NCBI GenBank assembly: GCA_963718315.1
Contig: CAVQZC010000012.1
Coordinates: 1-64,000, forward strand
Length of the DNA stretch: 64,000 nt
Direction of reading: 5' to 3'
From: CAVQZC01 sp963718315
Lineage (GTDB): Bacteria > Actinomycetota > Thermoleophilia > Gaiellales > JAICJC01
In this document: positions 46,334 to 56,471 of the stretch, one piece after another
How positions within the stretch are numbered: the stretch's first letter is position 1
Layout of the letters: every line of letters begins with the position of its first letter
Program-made: the position numbers and the translations under genes
The notes under the pieces: model-generated
The model's input: only the letters and a program-made list of their open reading frames with translations
What the model was told of the DNA's origin: nothing
Database searches by the model: none

Positions 46334-47731
46334 ATGATCGCGCTCTCCACCACCACGGTGGATCTCGCCCGCGCCCAGTTCGCGACGACCTCGATCTACC
46401 ATTTTCTGTTCGTACCGCTGACCCTCGGCCTGGGGCCGATCGTGGCGGTCTTCCAGACGCTGTGGTACCGGTCGCGCGACGACGTCTGGCTCCGGCTGAC
46501 GCGCTTCTTCGGCACCCTGTTTCTGATCAACTTCGCGATCGGCGTCGCCACCGGGCTGGTGCAGGAGTTCCAGTTCGGCATGAACTGGTCGGTCTACTCG
46601 CGGTTCGTCGGCAACGTGTTCGGCGCCCCGCTGGCGATCGAAGGGCTGGCGGCGTTCTTCCTCGAATCGACGTTCCTCGGCCTGTGGATCTTCGGCTGGA
46701 ACACGCTGTCGCCGCGCCTGCACCTGGCAACGCTCTGGATCGCGGTCGCCGGCACGTGGCTGTCGGCGTACTTCATCCTGGTCGCCAACTCCTTCATGCA
46801 GGACCCGGTCGGATACAAGATCGTCAACGGCGAGGCGCAGCTGACGAGCGTCTGGGCGCTGATCTCGAGCGAGTGGGCGCTGTACGCGTTCGTGCACACC
46901 CTGCTGGCGGGCCTGACGGCGGGCGCCGCGGTGGTGTTCGGCGTCTGCTGCTGGCACATGGCGCGCGGGCGCAACGTCGAGGTCTTCCGGCCAGCGGCGA
47001 AGGTGTCGCTGATCTTCCTGGTGCCGGTCGCGTGCTTCAACCTTGGGTTCGGCAGCCACTTCGGAATCCTGGTCACCCGCCTGCAGCCGATGAAGATCTC
47101 GGCCAGCGAGGCGCAGTGGCAGGATTGCCAGAAGTGTGCGTTCTCGCTGTTCCAGGTCGGCGGCTTTGCCGAGAGCGATGAGACGCCGACCTTCTCGATC
47201 GAGATACCCGGCCTGCTCTCGTTCCTGGCCACGGGCTCATTCAGTGGAAAGGTGACCGGGCTGACCGAGCTCAATCAGCAGTACGAGCAGCAGTACGGAA
47301 GCGGCAACTACGTTCCGCCGGTCGAGGCGATCTACTGGAGCATGCGGGTGATGGCGTACGCCGGATCGCTGATCGCGCTGATCGGGGTCGTCGGGGCGAT
47401 CCTGCTCTGGCGCAAGAAGCTGGAACGCCTGAGATGGTTCCTCTGGCTCGGCGTGATCGGCACGTTCCTGCCGTTCGTCGCCTGCATCGCCGGCTGGTGC
47501 CTGACCGAGATCGGCCGCCAGCCGTGGGTGGTGCAGGGCCTGCTGAAGACCAACCAGGCAAACTCGCCGACGGTGACGACCCTGTGGCTGGTCATCAGCC
47601 TGACCGTGTTCCTGGTGCTGTACGGCGCTCTGCTCGTGGTCGACTTCTGGCTGATGCGCCGCTACGCGAACGTCGATCCAGCGCCGATCGGGAGCCACGA
47701 GGCGCCCGCCGAGCCGGCGGTGGGGTACTAG
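46334..47731 (+). CDS. cydA: cytochrome bd oxidase subunit I
   Basis: A 465-residue quinol oxidase subunit with about nine helices. H23 in IYHFLFVPLTLG corresponds to the high-spin heme ligand near the N-terminus. The GRFVGNVFGAPLAIEG-like stretch (SRFVGNVFGAPLAIEG) carries the conserved glutamate, and VHTLLAG holds a further heme histidine. The quinol-binding loop is of the short type. It reduces oxygen with quinol at low oxygen tension. cydB follows after five bases. Confidence 0.95.
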   Translation: MIALSTTTVDLARAQFATTSIYHFLFVPLTLGLGPIVAVFQTLWYRSRDDVWLRLTRFFGTLFLINFAIGVATGLVQEFQFGMNWSVYSRFVGNVFGAPLAIEGLAAFFLESTFLGLWIFGWNTLSPRLHLATLWIAVAGTWLSAYFILVANSFMQDPVGYKIVNGEAQLTSVWALISSEWALYAFVHTLLAGLTAGAAVVFGVCCWHMARGRNVEVFRPAAKVSLIFLVPVACFNLGFGSHFGILVTRLQPMKISASEAQWQDCQKCAFSLFQVGGFAESDETPTFSIEIPGLLSFLATGSFSGKVTGLTELNQQYEQQYGSGNYVPPVEAIYWSMRVMAYAGSLIALIGVVGAILLWRKKLERLRWFLWLGVIGTFLPFVACIAGWCLTEIGRQPWVVQGLLKTNQANSPTVTTLWLVISLTVFLVLYGALLVVDFWLMRRYANVDPAPIGSHEAPAEPAVGY

Positions 47732-47736
47732 CGCCG

Positions 47737-48759
47737 ATGGACCTGCAGACCCTCTGGTTCATCATCATCGCGTTCTTCTGGGCGGGCTACTTCATGCTCG
47801 AGGGGTTCGACTTCGGCGTCGGCATGCTGCTCCCGTTCCTGCCCCGGGACGAGGGCGAGCGGCAGGCGATGTTCGCATCGATCGGCCCTGTCTGGGACGG
47901 CAACGAGGTCTGGCTGGTGGTGGCCGGCGGCGCGACGTTCGCGGCCTTCCCGGGCTGGTACGCGTCGATGTTCTCCGGCTTCTACCTGGCGCTGCTGCTG
48001 GTGCTCGCGTGCCTGATCGTGCGCGTCCTGTCGTTCGAGTGGCGGACGAAGAGCGAGAGCCCCGGCTGGCGACGCGTCTGGACGGGAGCCAACGCGGCCG
48101 GCAGCTTCGGCGCCTCGTTCGTCTGGGGAGTCGGCCTGGCGAACCTGCTGTACGGCGTGCCACTCAACAGCAGCGGCGACTTCACCGGCAGCTTCTGGGA
48201 CCTGTTCAACCCCTACACGCTGTTCGGCGGCGTCGCGTTCGTGCTCCTGTTCACCTTCCACGGCGCGACCTTCCTGACGCTGCGCACCAGGGACGATCTG
48301 TGCGAGCGAGCCGCTCGCACAGCCCGCCGGCTCGCGATCCCGGCCGCGGTCATCACCGCGCTGTTCGTGGTCGCCACCGTCGTGGTGGCAACGCAGCACA
48401 ACCACAAGAGCGAGTTCCCTCCGGTGCTGCCGGCGGTGCTCGCGAACGTCAGCCTCCTGCTCGCGGTGGTGATGACGATCAGGAGCCGTCACGGCTGGGC
48501 GTTCGTCTCGACCGCCTGCGCGGCCGTGCTGATGACGGCCACCCTGTTCACCAGCCTCTACCCGCGGGTGATGGTCTCGCGACCGAACTTCGCCAACAGC
48601 CTGACCGTCGACAGCGCGTCGTCAGCGCACTACACGCTGGCGGTGATGACGGTGATCGCGCTGACGGTGACGCCGCTGATCCTCCTCTACCAGGGCTGGA
48701 CGTACCACGTCTTCCGCCACCGGGTGGGCGGCGACGCCGCCGCCGAGTCCCACCTGTAG
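47737..48759 (+). CDS. cydB: cytochrome bd oxidase subunit II
   Basis: A 340-residue membrane protein with about eight helices. It starts MDLQTLWFIIIAFFWAGYFM and has the family box LEGFDFGVGMLLPFLPRDEGER followed by PVWDGNEVWLVVAGGATFAAFP. Structural partner of CydA. ATG 47737 is chosen because the family alignment starts there; upstream in-frame sequence is antiphase to cydA. Its stop touches the stop of the convergent LAL regulator. Confidence 0.95.
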   Translation: MDLQTLWFIIIAFFWAGYFMLEGFDFGVGMLLPFLPRDEGERQAMFASIGPVWDGNEVWLVVAGGATFAAFPGWYASMFSGFYLALLLVLACLIVRVLSFEWRTKSESPGWRRVWTGANAAGSFGASFVWGVGLANLLYGVPLNSSGDFTGSFWDLFNPYTLFGGVAFVLLFTFHGATFLTLRTRDDLCERAARTARRLAIPAAVITALFVVATVVVATQHNHKSEFPPVLPAVLANVSLLLAVVMTIRSRHGWAFVSTACAAVLMTATLFTSLYPRVMVSRPNFANSLTVDSASSAHYTLAVMTVIALTVTPLILLYQGWTYHVFRHRVGGDAAAESHL

Positions 48760-51038
48760 CTACGACATCGCGGCCGGCTCTGCGGCGTCGATGATGCCGA
48801 GCTCGTTGGCACGGCGGATCGCGTCGCTGCGGCTGGAGACGCCCAGCTTGCGGTAGACCGAGATCGCCTGGGTCTTGATCGTGTTGCGGGACACGAACAG
48901 CAGCTCGCCGATCTCGCGAAAGGAGAGGTGGGTCGCCAGCAGCGGCAGCAGCCGCAGCTCGGCGCCGGTCAGGCCCGATCCCACGACGTCGCCGGCGCCC
49001 GGGACGGCGTCGATCTCGCGCCGTACCCGGGGTACCTGGGTTGCCAGAATGCCAAACGGCCCCTGGCGGCGGACGATGCGCCCCGCCTCCCGTGTCAGCT
49101 CCCGCGCGGAGTCCGCATCGCGGAGGGCGACGTATGCCTGAGCCAGCTCCAGCCGGGTCTCGACCGAAAGCCACGGCATCGCCTCGAGCGAGCAGAGCAG
49201 TCGTTCGGCGCCGTCCATGTCCTCGCGCGCCTCGTCCCAGCGGCCGCGGCGAAGCAGAACGCGGGCGCTGGCTGCCAGAGACAGGGCGCTGGTCGGGTAG
49301 TCCGCGAGCCGCCCCTCGCGCACGAGGCTACGAGCGGCGGCCGCGTGTTCGGCGGCTGCCCGATGGTCCTCGCGGAGGAGCGCCAGCATCGCCCGCTGCC
49401 CCGTGGACAGTGCGCGAGCCTCGCCTGCGCTCGTACGGTCGGCGGTGGCCGCCGCCTCGGCGAGCACCGCGTCCGCCTGTTCGGCCTGGCCCAGCATCGC
49501 CAGCGCCGCCCCCTGGAACACCATCGCCATGGGGTGCCACTGGCTGTCGCCCGGCAGCGACCTGACGGCCGCGTCGGCGTCCGTGGCCATTCGCTCGGGG
49601 CCGTCGGGGCACAACCCGGCGCGGACGACAGCGATCTCCGCCGCCAGCCGAGCGCGGCTGGTTCGGCGCCCACGCGTCCCCCGGCCCGCTGCGGCAAGCC
49701 ACGCCTCCGCATCCTCGGCCCGTCCGCGAGCTGCGTGGATCCAGCCGCCGGTGACCGCAACGGCGGGGTGCGCGTCGAGGTGTGCGCGCCCGGGAAAGCG
49801 GTCGAGCCAGCCCTCGACCTCGGCAACCCGCCCCTGGTGGTACGCCGGAAGTGCGCGGGCACCCAGCAGACGCGCAGCCCGTGAGGTGTCCTCCGACTCC
49901 AACGCCGACTCGAGCGCCGCTTCCGGATCGCCGTTCTCCTCGAACCAGGTCGCGGCCCGGCGCTGGAGCACCGGGATCGTCTCCGGCTCGTGCTCGGCGA
50001 GCTCCCGCCGCAGCAGCTCCCGGAGCAGTCGATGGTGCCGGTACCACAGGCCGGAGCGATCGAGCGGCTGGATGAACATGTTGCCCCGCCCGAGCTCCGC
50101 CAGCTGGACTCCCGACCCGGACGTGTCCAGTACGGCGTCACAGAGCCGTCCAGTCATCCGAGGCAGGACCGCCGTCCGGCGCAGGAACTCACGTGTGCGC
50201 GGGGCCAGCCGCGACAGATGCTCGGTGCGCAGGTACTCCTCGACACCGTGGTGGTCGCCGTCACGGGCGATCGCCGTCAGGTAGATCCCCGCCGGCCAGC
50301 CCTCGGTGCGCTCGACCAGCTCCGATGCCAGGTCGCCCTCGCTGTCGAGCGCGAGCTCCCGCAGCATGAGCCCCGTCTCGCGGCGGCTCATCTCGAGGTC
50401 GGCGGCGCCCAGCTCCGTGATCCGCCCTCCGGCGCGCAGGCGCGGCACGCCGATCGCCGGCGCGCCCCTGCCGGACAGCACCAGCATCGATCCCTCCGGC
50501 AGATGATCGGCCAGCACCGCGATCGCTGTCCACCGAGTCCCGCGCCGTCACCCGGTCGACGTCGTCCAGCACCAGCACGAATGCCTGATCCCGCGTCAGC
50601 AGCGCCGCCGCGAGGCGGGGAAGCGCGGCGCCCCAGACGGATCGGCCCCTGCGGCCGCAGCGCCTCGAGCACGCAGGCGCCTACGGCCTCGACGCGATCG
50701 ACGGCAACTGCCAGGTGCTGCAGCATCACCGCCGGGTCGTCATCTCGCTCGTCGAGGGTCACCCAGGCGAACGGGCGCGGGTCCCGGGCCGACCACTGCG
50801 CCAGCAGCGTCGACTTCCCGTACCCAGCCGGGGCGGTGACGACCGCGATCGGCGTGGTCGCCGTGCGCAGGCGGTTGACCAGAGCCACGCGGGTGACAGA
50901 GCCCGGGCGCGCGGCAGGGATCCGCACCTTCGACTCCATGAAGTCGAAGGGCTGGGGACGAGCCTCCTCGACCGGCTGTGCCGGGGCAGCCGGCGCTCCC
51001 GGCCGCCGCTCGAAGCGCACGACGCGCGCACCCGGCAT
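48760..51038 (-). CDS. LAL-type (MalT-like) LuxR-family regulator, two frameshifts
   Basis: The protein has an N-terminal NTPase (Walker A in TAPAGYGKSTLLAQW; acidic motif VLVLDDVDRV), a long TPR-like middle, and a C-terminal LuxR helix-turn-helix (LTGAELRLLPLLATHLSFREIGELLFVSRNTIKTQ). The frame changes near 50640 and near 50526. Removing one base at each gives 758 residues in a continuous family-like reading. ATG 51038 is the most plausible start. LAL proteins bind ATP and an inducer and activate sugar or secondary-metabolite genes. It converges on cydAB; its target is unknown. Confidence 0.82.
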
Positions 51039-51207
51039 CGAATCTGCTCGGTAGTGGTTCGCCTTCGGCGTGGACACCGTCGCCCTTCGGTCGAGGGGGG
51101 AGTGTTTGACTCGCCCAGTGGCTCGATAGTAGAGACGACTGCCGGCAGGAATGGGGCGGGAGGCATGTGTCCCGTAGTGGTGCACGTTCGCCGGCGCGTT
51201 CACCACC

Positions 51208-51870
51208 TCAAAACAATGCGATCGCGCTCTCCACGGCGATCAGGCCGCCGTACCCGATGCACATCCAGGTCAGGATCTGCCCGGTGTGGACGCCGAGCCA
51301 CTGCTTCCAGCCCGCCAGGCGCAGCCCTGTCGCCGCCGGCGACCGTGCGTACAGCACAACCGGCGTGATCATCGAAGACAACGACACCAGGATGAAGAAG
51401 ACCAGCCAGGCGATGGTGGCCGGTGCTGACAGGTCCGCCTTCACGATCTGGATGCCACCGGCAGCGGCGAATATGGGGTTCGGCATCACCAGGCCGATTG
51501 CGAAAGCGGTGGGCACCGTGAGTCGGTCGATCAGGGTCAGCCAGCGCGGGGTCGACGGTGGCGCGGGCGGCCGGCTCAGCCGCCATAGGCCGTAGCCGAG
51601 GAGCAGCAGCGCCAACGCCAGCTTCACCCACTCGACTCGCGAGGACGCCGTGTCCGCATCCGTGACCTCGAGCCGGCCGACCAACAGCTCGCACGCGATC
51701 ATGATCGCCGTCATGGTCGTCGCCGCGCCGAGCAGGAACGCGATGGCCTTCCGGAGCGGGCGCGGGCCGCTGAGGATGAGGATGACGCCGATCACGCACC
51801 ACGGCGCGAGGGTGATGCCGATGCCGTCCACGAGCAGTTGCCGGAACAGGTCGCTCAACCGGTCCATCAT
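51208..51870 (-). CDS. Sap/GAP-like six-TM membrane protein
   Basis: A 220-residue protein with about six helices. The layout and motif VMPNPIFAAAGGIQI in the middle match the GAP (Sap) family, whose mycobacterial member helps export glycolipids. A similar helix pair at the N-terminus (GIGITLAPWCVIGVILILSG) supports the duplicated fold. It faces the secreted metalloprotease-like gene. Function here is unknown. Confidence 0.7.
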   Translation of the reverse strand: MMDRLSDLFRQLLVDGIGITLAPWCVIGVILILSGPRPLRKAIAFLLGAATTMTAIMIACELLVGRLEVTDADTASSRVEWVKLALALLLLGYGLWRLSRPPAPPSTPRWLTLIDRLTVPTAFAIGLVMPNPIFAAAGGIQIVKADLSAPATIAWLVFFILVSLSSMITPVVLYARSPAATGLRLAGWKQWLGVHTGQILTWMCIGYGGLIAVESAIALF

Positions 51871-51929
51871 GCCGACCGCCTCGGATGCCCCGCCGCCACG
51901 CGGGCAGGTGCCCCTTACAGGGGGGTGCC

Positions 51930-51950
51930 AATCGGCAAACAGAACCGATT
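51930..51950. promoter_or_regulatory. inverted repeat in the divergent gap
   Basis: AATCGG (51930-51935) and CCGATT (51945-51950) are perfect inverted half-sites with a nine-base spacer. The repeat ends nine bases before the secreted-protein start and lies 60 bases before the Sap-like gene. Candidate operator, no family match. Confidence 0.3.
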
Positions 51951-51959
51951 AAACGGACG

Positions 51960-52526
51960 GTGTCGCAACGGAGACCACGCCCCATCCTCTGGCTGATCCT
52001 GGCGGTTTGCACTCTCGCAATCGGCGGAGCAGGCGCGGTCCTGCTGGCAGCGCGGGCAACGGCAGCGCCACGCGTCCCGTCTGCGCCGGCGGCCCACGCC
52101 GGGTCGCACACCACCATCACGGTGCTCCACCTCGACGTCAGCCGCATCCCCGGGTACCGCACCCGGCGACCCGCGCGGTGGGTGATCTCCAACCGCTACC
52201 CCGGCACCTGGGGCGTGACCGACTGGTATCACGACACGATCTACATCTCGCCGTCGGTGCCCACCGGGTATCTCCCGTCGGTGGTGCGCCATGAGTGGAG
52301 CCACGAGCTCTCGGTGCGCGCCTACGGCGGCGACGTGGCCGCGGCGGTACGGGCGATGAACCGGGTCTTCGGCGGTCCCGGTGCCACCGGGATCCGCGGC
52401 GCGGAGTACGCGGCCGACTGCATGGCATTCCAGCTCGGCGCAACGTGGACGCACTACACGACCTGCCCGCTGCCGAGCTGGCGCTACGCCGCCGCGCAGC
52501 TTCTGCGCGGCCGGCGGCTGTCGTAG
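51960..52526 (+). CDS. secreted protein with HEXXH zinc-protease motif
   Basis: A 188-residue protein that begins with an Arg-rich stretch and a signal segment (about 9-32, ending ATAAP). HEWSH near residue 105 is a HEXXH zinc site, and EYAADCMAFQLG about 40 residues later could give the third ligand and structural support. The fold looks like a compact metallopeptidase of unknown specificity. GTG 51960 is used because it puts the signal peptide at the N-terminus; further upstream the frame is low complexity. Confidence 0.65.
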   Translation: MSQRRPRPILWLILAVCTLAIGGAGAVLLAARATAAPRVPSAPAAHAGSHTTITVLHLDVSRIPGYRTRRPARWVISNRYPGTWGVTDWYHDTIYISPSVPTGYLPSVVRHEWSHELSVRAYGGDVAAAVRAMNRVFGGPGATGIRGAEYAADCMAFQLGATWTHYTTCPLPSWRYAAAQLLRGRRLS

Positions 52527-52543
52527 CGCGTTAGGGCGCTCGG

Positions 52544-54014
52544 CTAGGACGTGCTCTTGGTCGCGCCCTTGCCGTTGCCATTGCCGGTGCCGTTGCCGTT
52601 GGAGGACGCGTTGCCGTTGCCGTTGCCCTGACCCGTCGCGTTGCCCGTGGCGGCGCCCTTCGCCTTGCCCTTGGCAGCACCGGTCGTCTTGCCCTTGCCC
52701 GTGCTTGTTCCAGCCCCCGTCGTCTTGCTTTTCGCTGCGCCGTTGGCCTTGCCGTTCGCGGCCCTTGGCCTTGCCGTTCGCAGAGCCCGTGGCCTTGCCG
52801 TTGCCCTGCCCATTTGCGTTCCCGTTGCCCTGTCCCTTGGCCTTGCCGTGGCCGTTCGCGTTCCCGTTGCCCTGTCCCTTGGCCTTGCCGTTGCCGTGGC
52901 CAACGGCCTTCCCGTGGGGCGAACCGGTCCCGCCCGCGTGGCCGGCGCCCACGTGACGTCCATTCGACCCGGGGGTCGTGGACTCGGCGGCGGGCACGGG
53001 ATGTGCGACGCCCGGCCCGGCTCCCCCAAATCCGGCGTTCGCGCCCGCGGCGGCAGGTCGGCTGAGCGCTGCGGGGGCCGCGGTCGCGACGTGATGGGGG
53101 AAGAGCACGCGGTCGATCTTTGAGTGAACCGGAGGCACCGTGGCCGCCGCAGCGGTGGTTGCCGCCACCGCAAGCGCCACCTTGACGGCGATCGCCACCT
53201 TGCCGGACGCGCCGACTGCAGTGGCGGCAGTCGAGGCGCCGGCTGCCGTCGATGCGCCCGCAGCCGCCGGGGCGGAGACGGCGCTCAGGGTCGCGGCCGG
53301 CGCCGAGAAGCCCGGCACCGCTGCGGCCAGCCCGTGGGCGACGTGGAGGCGCGGGGCAAGCGCGATGATGCTCGCGAACTCGGCGATGTGCGACAGCCTG
53401 AGATGCCCCGCACGGCAACGGCTGCACTTCTTCAGGTGATCGTGGTTGCGATCGGAGAGCTGGCCGCCCTCGACGAGCCGGAGCCTGACGCGCTCGCATT
53501 CGTCCGACGCGTTCGCCCGCTCGCTGATCAGCGTCGTCCGCGCACGCACCAGCAGCGACTCGACCGCGCTCGCGGTGGTGCCCAGCACCTGTGCGATCTC
53601 CGACTGGGAGAGGCCGCTCCAGTAGCGCAGCACGAACGCGTGGTGCTGCTTCTCGGGCAACGTCCAGAGCACGCTCCGGACTGCCGTCAGCTCCTCGGCC
53701 TCCTCGGTCGGAGCGGCATAGGCCGCGCCGGGCTCGATCTCCGCCGCCGGCGTCTCGCGGCGGGCCCGCTGCAGATTGAACGCGCGGTGCTTGACCGCGA
53801 TCATCAGCCACGCTCGCGGGTTCACCAGCTCGGCCCCTGACTCGAGATGCCGGTGTGCCTGCAGGAACACCTGCTGAAGCACGTCCTCGGCGTCCTCCTT
53901 GCGGCCGGTGAGGTGGACCGCGAAGCGGAATGCCTCGGCCGCATACAGGCGGTACAGCTCGGTGAGAGCCTCGCCCGAAGACGTCGGGGTTGTTGGTTGA
54001 GCTTCGTGTAGCAC
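52544..54014 (-). CDS. ECF sigma factor fused to anti-sigma zinc motif, membrane segment and low-complexity tail; one frameshift
   Basis: Residues 20-85 are sigma region 2 (AEDVLQQVFLQAHRHL) and 110-162 sigma region 4 (LPEKQHHAFVLRYWSGLSQSEIAQVLGTT). H193-x3-C197-x2-C200 (HLKKCSRC) is the zinc motif of anti-sigma factors. A single membrane helix lies at about 272-294. The outer part is an Ala/Pro linker, then about 150 residues of G, N, A, K and Q with 14-residue repeats. One extra base near 52760 breaks the tail; without it the protein has 489 residues. GGAAGGG precedes GTG 54014. Sigma/anti-sigma fusions with membrane helices are known in actinobacterial ECF groups; this tail I do not recognise. 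Confidence 0.75.
52816..52891. repeat. tandem repeat in the sigma-fusion tail, 42-bp period
   Basis: Two identical 34-base copies (52816-52849 and 52858-52891) are spaced 42 bases apart, encoding a 14-residue unit close to GKAKGQGNGNANG. Shorter, decayed copies flank them. The array explains the low complexity of the protein tail and could expand or contract. Confidence 0.7.
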
Positions 54015-54248
54015 GTCACGCCCTTCCAGACACGGCAGGTGCGACTTTCCTGCGCCGGCCGCTACTCGAATCGGCATCCGGGTGCCTGACCACGACCCCC
54101 GAATGCCGCCTTGAACGGCGATGTAAGCGGCCTTTCACGCCATCCAACCCCCCGTTTGTCATCAAAAAGGGGGATCTTCACTGAGAAGGCGCAGGTTCTC
54201 GGCCTCCCCGGGGTCTTCCGAGCACGAGCCCCCGGAAGGACCGCGACG

Positions 54249-55306
54249 TTGATCCCGTTCACCAGAGCCTATCCATCCTCATTGTCCACCGACCGCCAGC
54301 GAGGTCAAGCGGTGGTCATCGTCGCCGTGTTCATGCTTGCGCTGCTGGGAATGGCGGCGCTGGTCATCGACTACGGCAACGTGGCGCTCCAGCGGCGCGC
54401 CTTGCAGAACTCCGTCGACGCCGCCGCCCTCGCCGGAGCCAGCAGCCTGGCCGGCGGTTGGAGCAGTGCGCAGCCGGCGGCCCAGAACGTCTATCTGATG
54501 AACGGCTATCAGTCCGATCAGGTCACGTATCAGCAGACGACCGACCTGCAGCCCGGCGACTCGGTGACCGTCTCGTCCACACGGACGGTCGACACGTTCT
54601 TCGCCACGCTGTTCGGCATCAGCACGGCGAAGGTCTCGGCCACCGCGACGGCGACGATCCAGTCCTTCACCCAGGTCACCGGCGGCACCAGCGTGATGCC
54701 CTGGGGCGTTCTCCAGGGGAGCTACACCCCGGGCTCCAACTATCCCATCTACACGAAGGACACGGCCAACGCCAACAACGGCGCCATCAGCCTGCCCTAC
54801 CACCTGGGTCAGAACTGCCCGGACCCAAACGGCGCCAACGCGTACTCAAACGAGATCTCGGGCAATCTCAACACGTGCCCGATCAGCGTCGGCGAGACCA
54901 TCGACACGAAGCCCGGCAACAACAGCGGGCCGACCTCGCAGGGCCTCAACGCCCGCATCGGCAGCTGGGACACCATCGACCAGATCGTCCAGTTCAACGC
55001 TGACGGCACCGCAAACACTGCTCGAGCCGAACAGCCCGCAACTCGTTCTGATCCCGATCCTGGTCAACCAGGCAGGCCCAGAGCGCGTGGCCAAATGGCT
55101 CCTCGGCGCCGATGACGGTGGTCGGCTTCGCCTGGTTCGTGATCACGAGCTGCGGCGACCCGGCACATCCGAGCTACTGCGCCAACAGCGACGGCAAGCA
55201 GGTGAACGGCGTGTTCGTCAACCTCGACTCGGATCCCGAGGTCGGCACCAGCGGCGGCTACAACCCAGGCTCCAACACCGCCTACACGGTCAACCTCACC
55301 CAGTAG
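54249..55306 (+). CDS. TadG/TadE-like pilus-associated secreted protein, two frameshifts
   Basis: TTG 54249 has a GGAAGG ribosome site. Residues 18-45 contain the TadE/G-type start: RQRGQAVVIVAVFMLALLGM, a charged cap before one hydrophobic helix, then IDYGNVALQRRALQNSVDAAALAGAS. The remaining 280 residues are exported, rich in Asn, Gly, Ser and Thr. The frame changes near 55020 and 55095; removing one base at each gives 351 residues ending NTAYTVNLTQ. TadG-like proteins belong to Flp pilus loci, but no tad ATPase or prepilin is here. It is divergent from the membrane-tethered sigma factor across 234 bases, which suggests control by it. Confidence 0.75.
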
Positions 55307-55334
55307 GCGAACCCACGGGTAGGCTTGGCCCGGC

Positions 55335-55934
55335 GTGCTGCTGTACGACAGCCCCATCTCCGGCAACTGCTACAAGGTGCGCCTGTTGCTGGCACACCTG
55401 GGAATCGCCTACGAGCGGCGGACGATGGACGTCATCGACCGCAGCGACCGCCCGGACGTGCTGGGTGGGCTGAACCCCGCGCTGCGCGTGCCCACGCTGG
55501 TGCTGGATGACGGCCGCCCGCTCGCCGAGTCGAACGCCATTGTCTGGTACTTCGGCGACGGCACGCCGTACATGCCGGAGACGTCGTACGAGCGCGCCCA
55601 GGTGCTGCAGTGGATGTTCTTCGAGCAGTACGACCACGAGCCGACCATCGCCGTGTGCCGCTTCTGGCTGACGTTCTCGGGCAACCCCGACGGGCTGGGC
55701 CCGAGGCTGGCGGATCTCCAGGCGGGCGGAAACCGCGCCCTGAGCGCCATGGAGCGGCACCTGGCCGATCACAGCTTCCTGGTCGCCGAGCGATTCACGA
55801 TCGCCGACATCTCGCTCTACGCCTACACCCACGTGGCGGACGAGGGCGGGTTCGACCTCGACGCCTACCCGAGCATCCAGGCGTGGCTCGGCCGCGTGGC
55901 CGGCCAGCCAGGGCACGTCACGATCGACGACTGA
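55335..55934 (+). CDS. glutathione S-transferase family protein
   Basis: A 199-residue protein. The N-terminal thioredoxin domain has SPISGNCYKVRLLLAHLG, the cis-proline in RVPTLVLDDG and the glutathione-contact ESNAI. The helical C-terminal domain has FTIADISLYAYTH. Actinobacteria generally use mycothiol, so the thiol partner may differ. GTG start, 28 bases behind the TadG-like gene. Confidence 0.9.
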   Translation: MLLYDSPISGNCYKVRLLLAHLGIAYERRTMDVIDRSDRPDVLGGLNPALRVPTLVLDDGRPLAESNAIVWYFGDGTPYMPETSYERAQVLQWMFFEQYDHEPTIAVCRFWLTFSGNPDGLGPRLADLQAGGNRALSAMERHLADHSFLVAERFTIADISLYAYTHVADEGGFDLDAYPSIQAWLGRVAGQPGHVTIDD

Positions 55935-55972
55935 TCAGGGCGGGTTCGCCGGTCAGCCGCGAAGCGGGTGGC

Positions 55973-56386
55973 TCACCACCGCCGGGTGCCGACGTATCGC
56001 CGGCGGGCGGAGAGCGCCGGTCGCGATCCCACGAAGAACGCCAGCGGGAAGATCAGCCACAGCGCGTGTCCGTGGCTGAGCACGATCGCGGCGATCACCA
56101 GGGGGATGAACAGGAACGCCAACTGCGGCGGGACACCGCTCCGGCGGCGTCTCGTCCACGACGGCTCCGGGCGCGGTAGATCGGCCACGAGCTGATCGAG
56201 GTCGGCGTACGTGCGGGAGGCGAGGCAGCGCCCCATCCGCTCCTCGAGCTCCACGGCGTCGATCCGCCCGACCATATGCTCCGCGCGCAGCAAGGCTGCC
56301 ACGGTCTCTCGGTCATCGTCCGACGCGCGCAGACCTCGGTTGCGGGGGTTCTCCCGCCAGCGCTGGTCGATGCGGGCTTCCGCCAT
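55973..56386 (-). CDS. DUF1707 (SHOCT-like) membrane protein
   Basis: A 137-residue protein. Residues 18-70 match DUF1707 (RASDDDRETVAALLRAEHMVGRIDAVELEERM, then AADLDQLVADLP-like TYADLDQLVADLP). Two hydrophobic segments lie at about 88-103 and 106-120. AAGGAGC before ATG 56386 is a good ribosome site. A TTAGCTGGC element at the presumed start site is shared with the upstream region of the neighbouring MarR gene. Confidence 0.88.
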   Translation of the reverse strand: MAEARIDQRWRENPRNRGLRASDDDRETVAALLRAEHMVGRIDAVELEERMGRCLASRTYADLDQLVADLPRPEPSWTRRRRSGVPPQLAFLFIPLVIAAIVLSHGHALWLIFPLAFFVGSRPALSARRRYVGTRRW

Positions 56387-56414
56387 TGGTGCTCCTTCGA
56401 TTGCGCACGATTCG

Positions 56415-56423
56415 TTAGCTGGC
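56415..56423. promoter_or_regulatory. candidate MarR half-site upstream of the DUF1707 gene
   Basis: TTAGCTGGC, followed by TTAG, overlaps the expected start site of a minus-strand promoter (TATTAC as -10). The same nine bases occur inverted at 56944-56952 before the MarR gene. Both lie about 25-30 bases from a start codon. Confidence 0.4.
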
Positions 56424-56471
56424 TTAGTAATAGCACGAGGCCGTGAGGCGCGCCAACCGCCGCCGCCCGGC

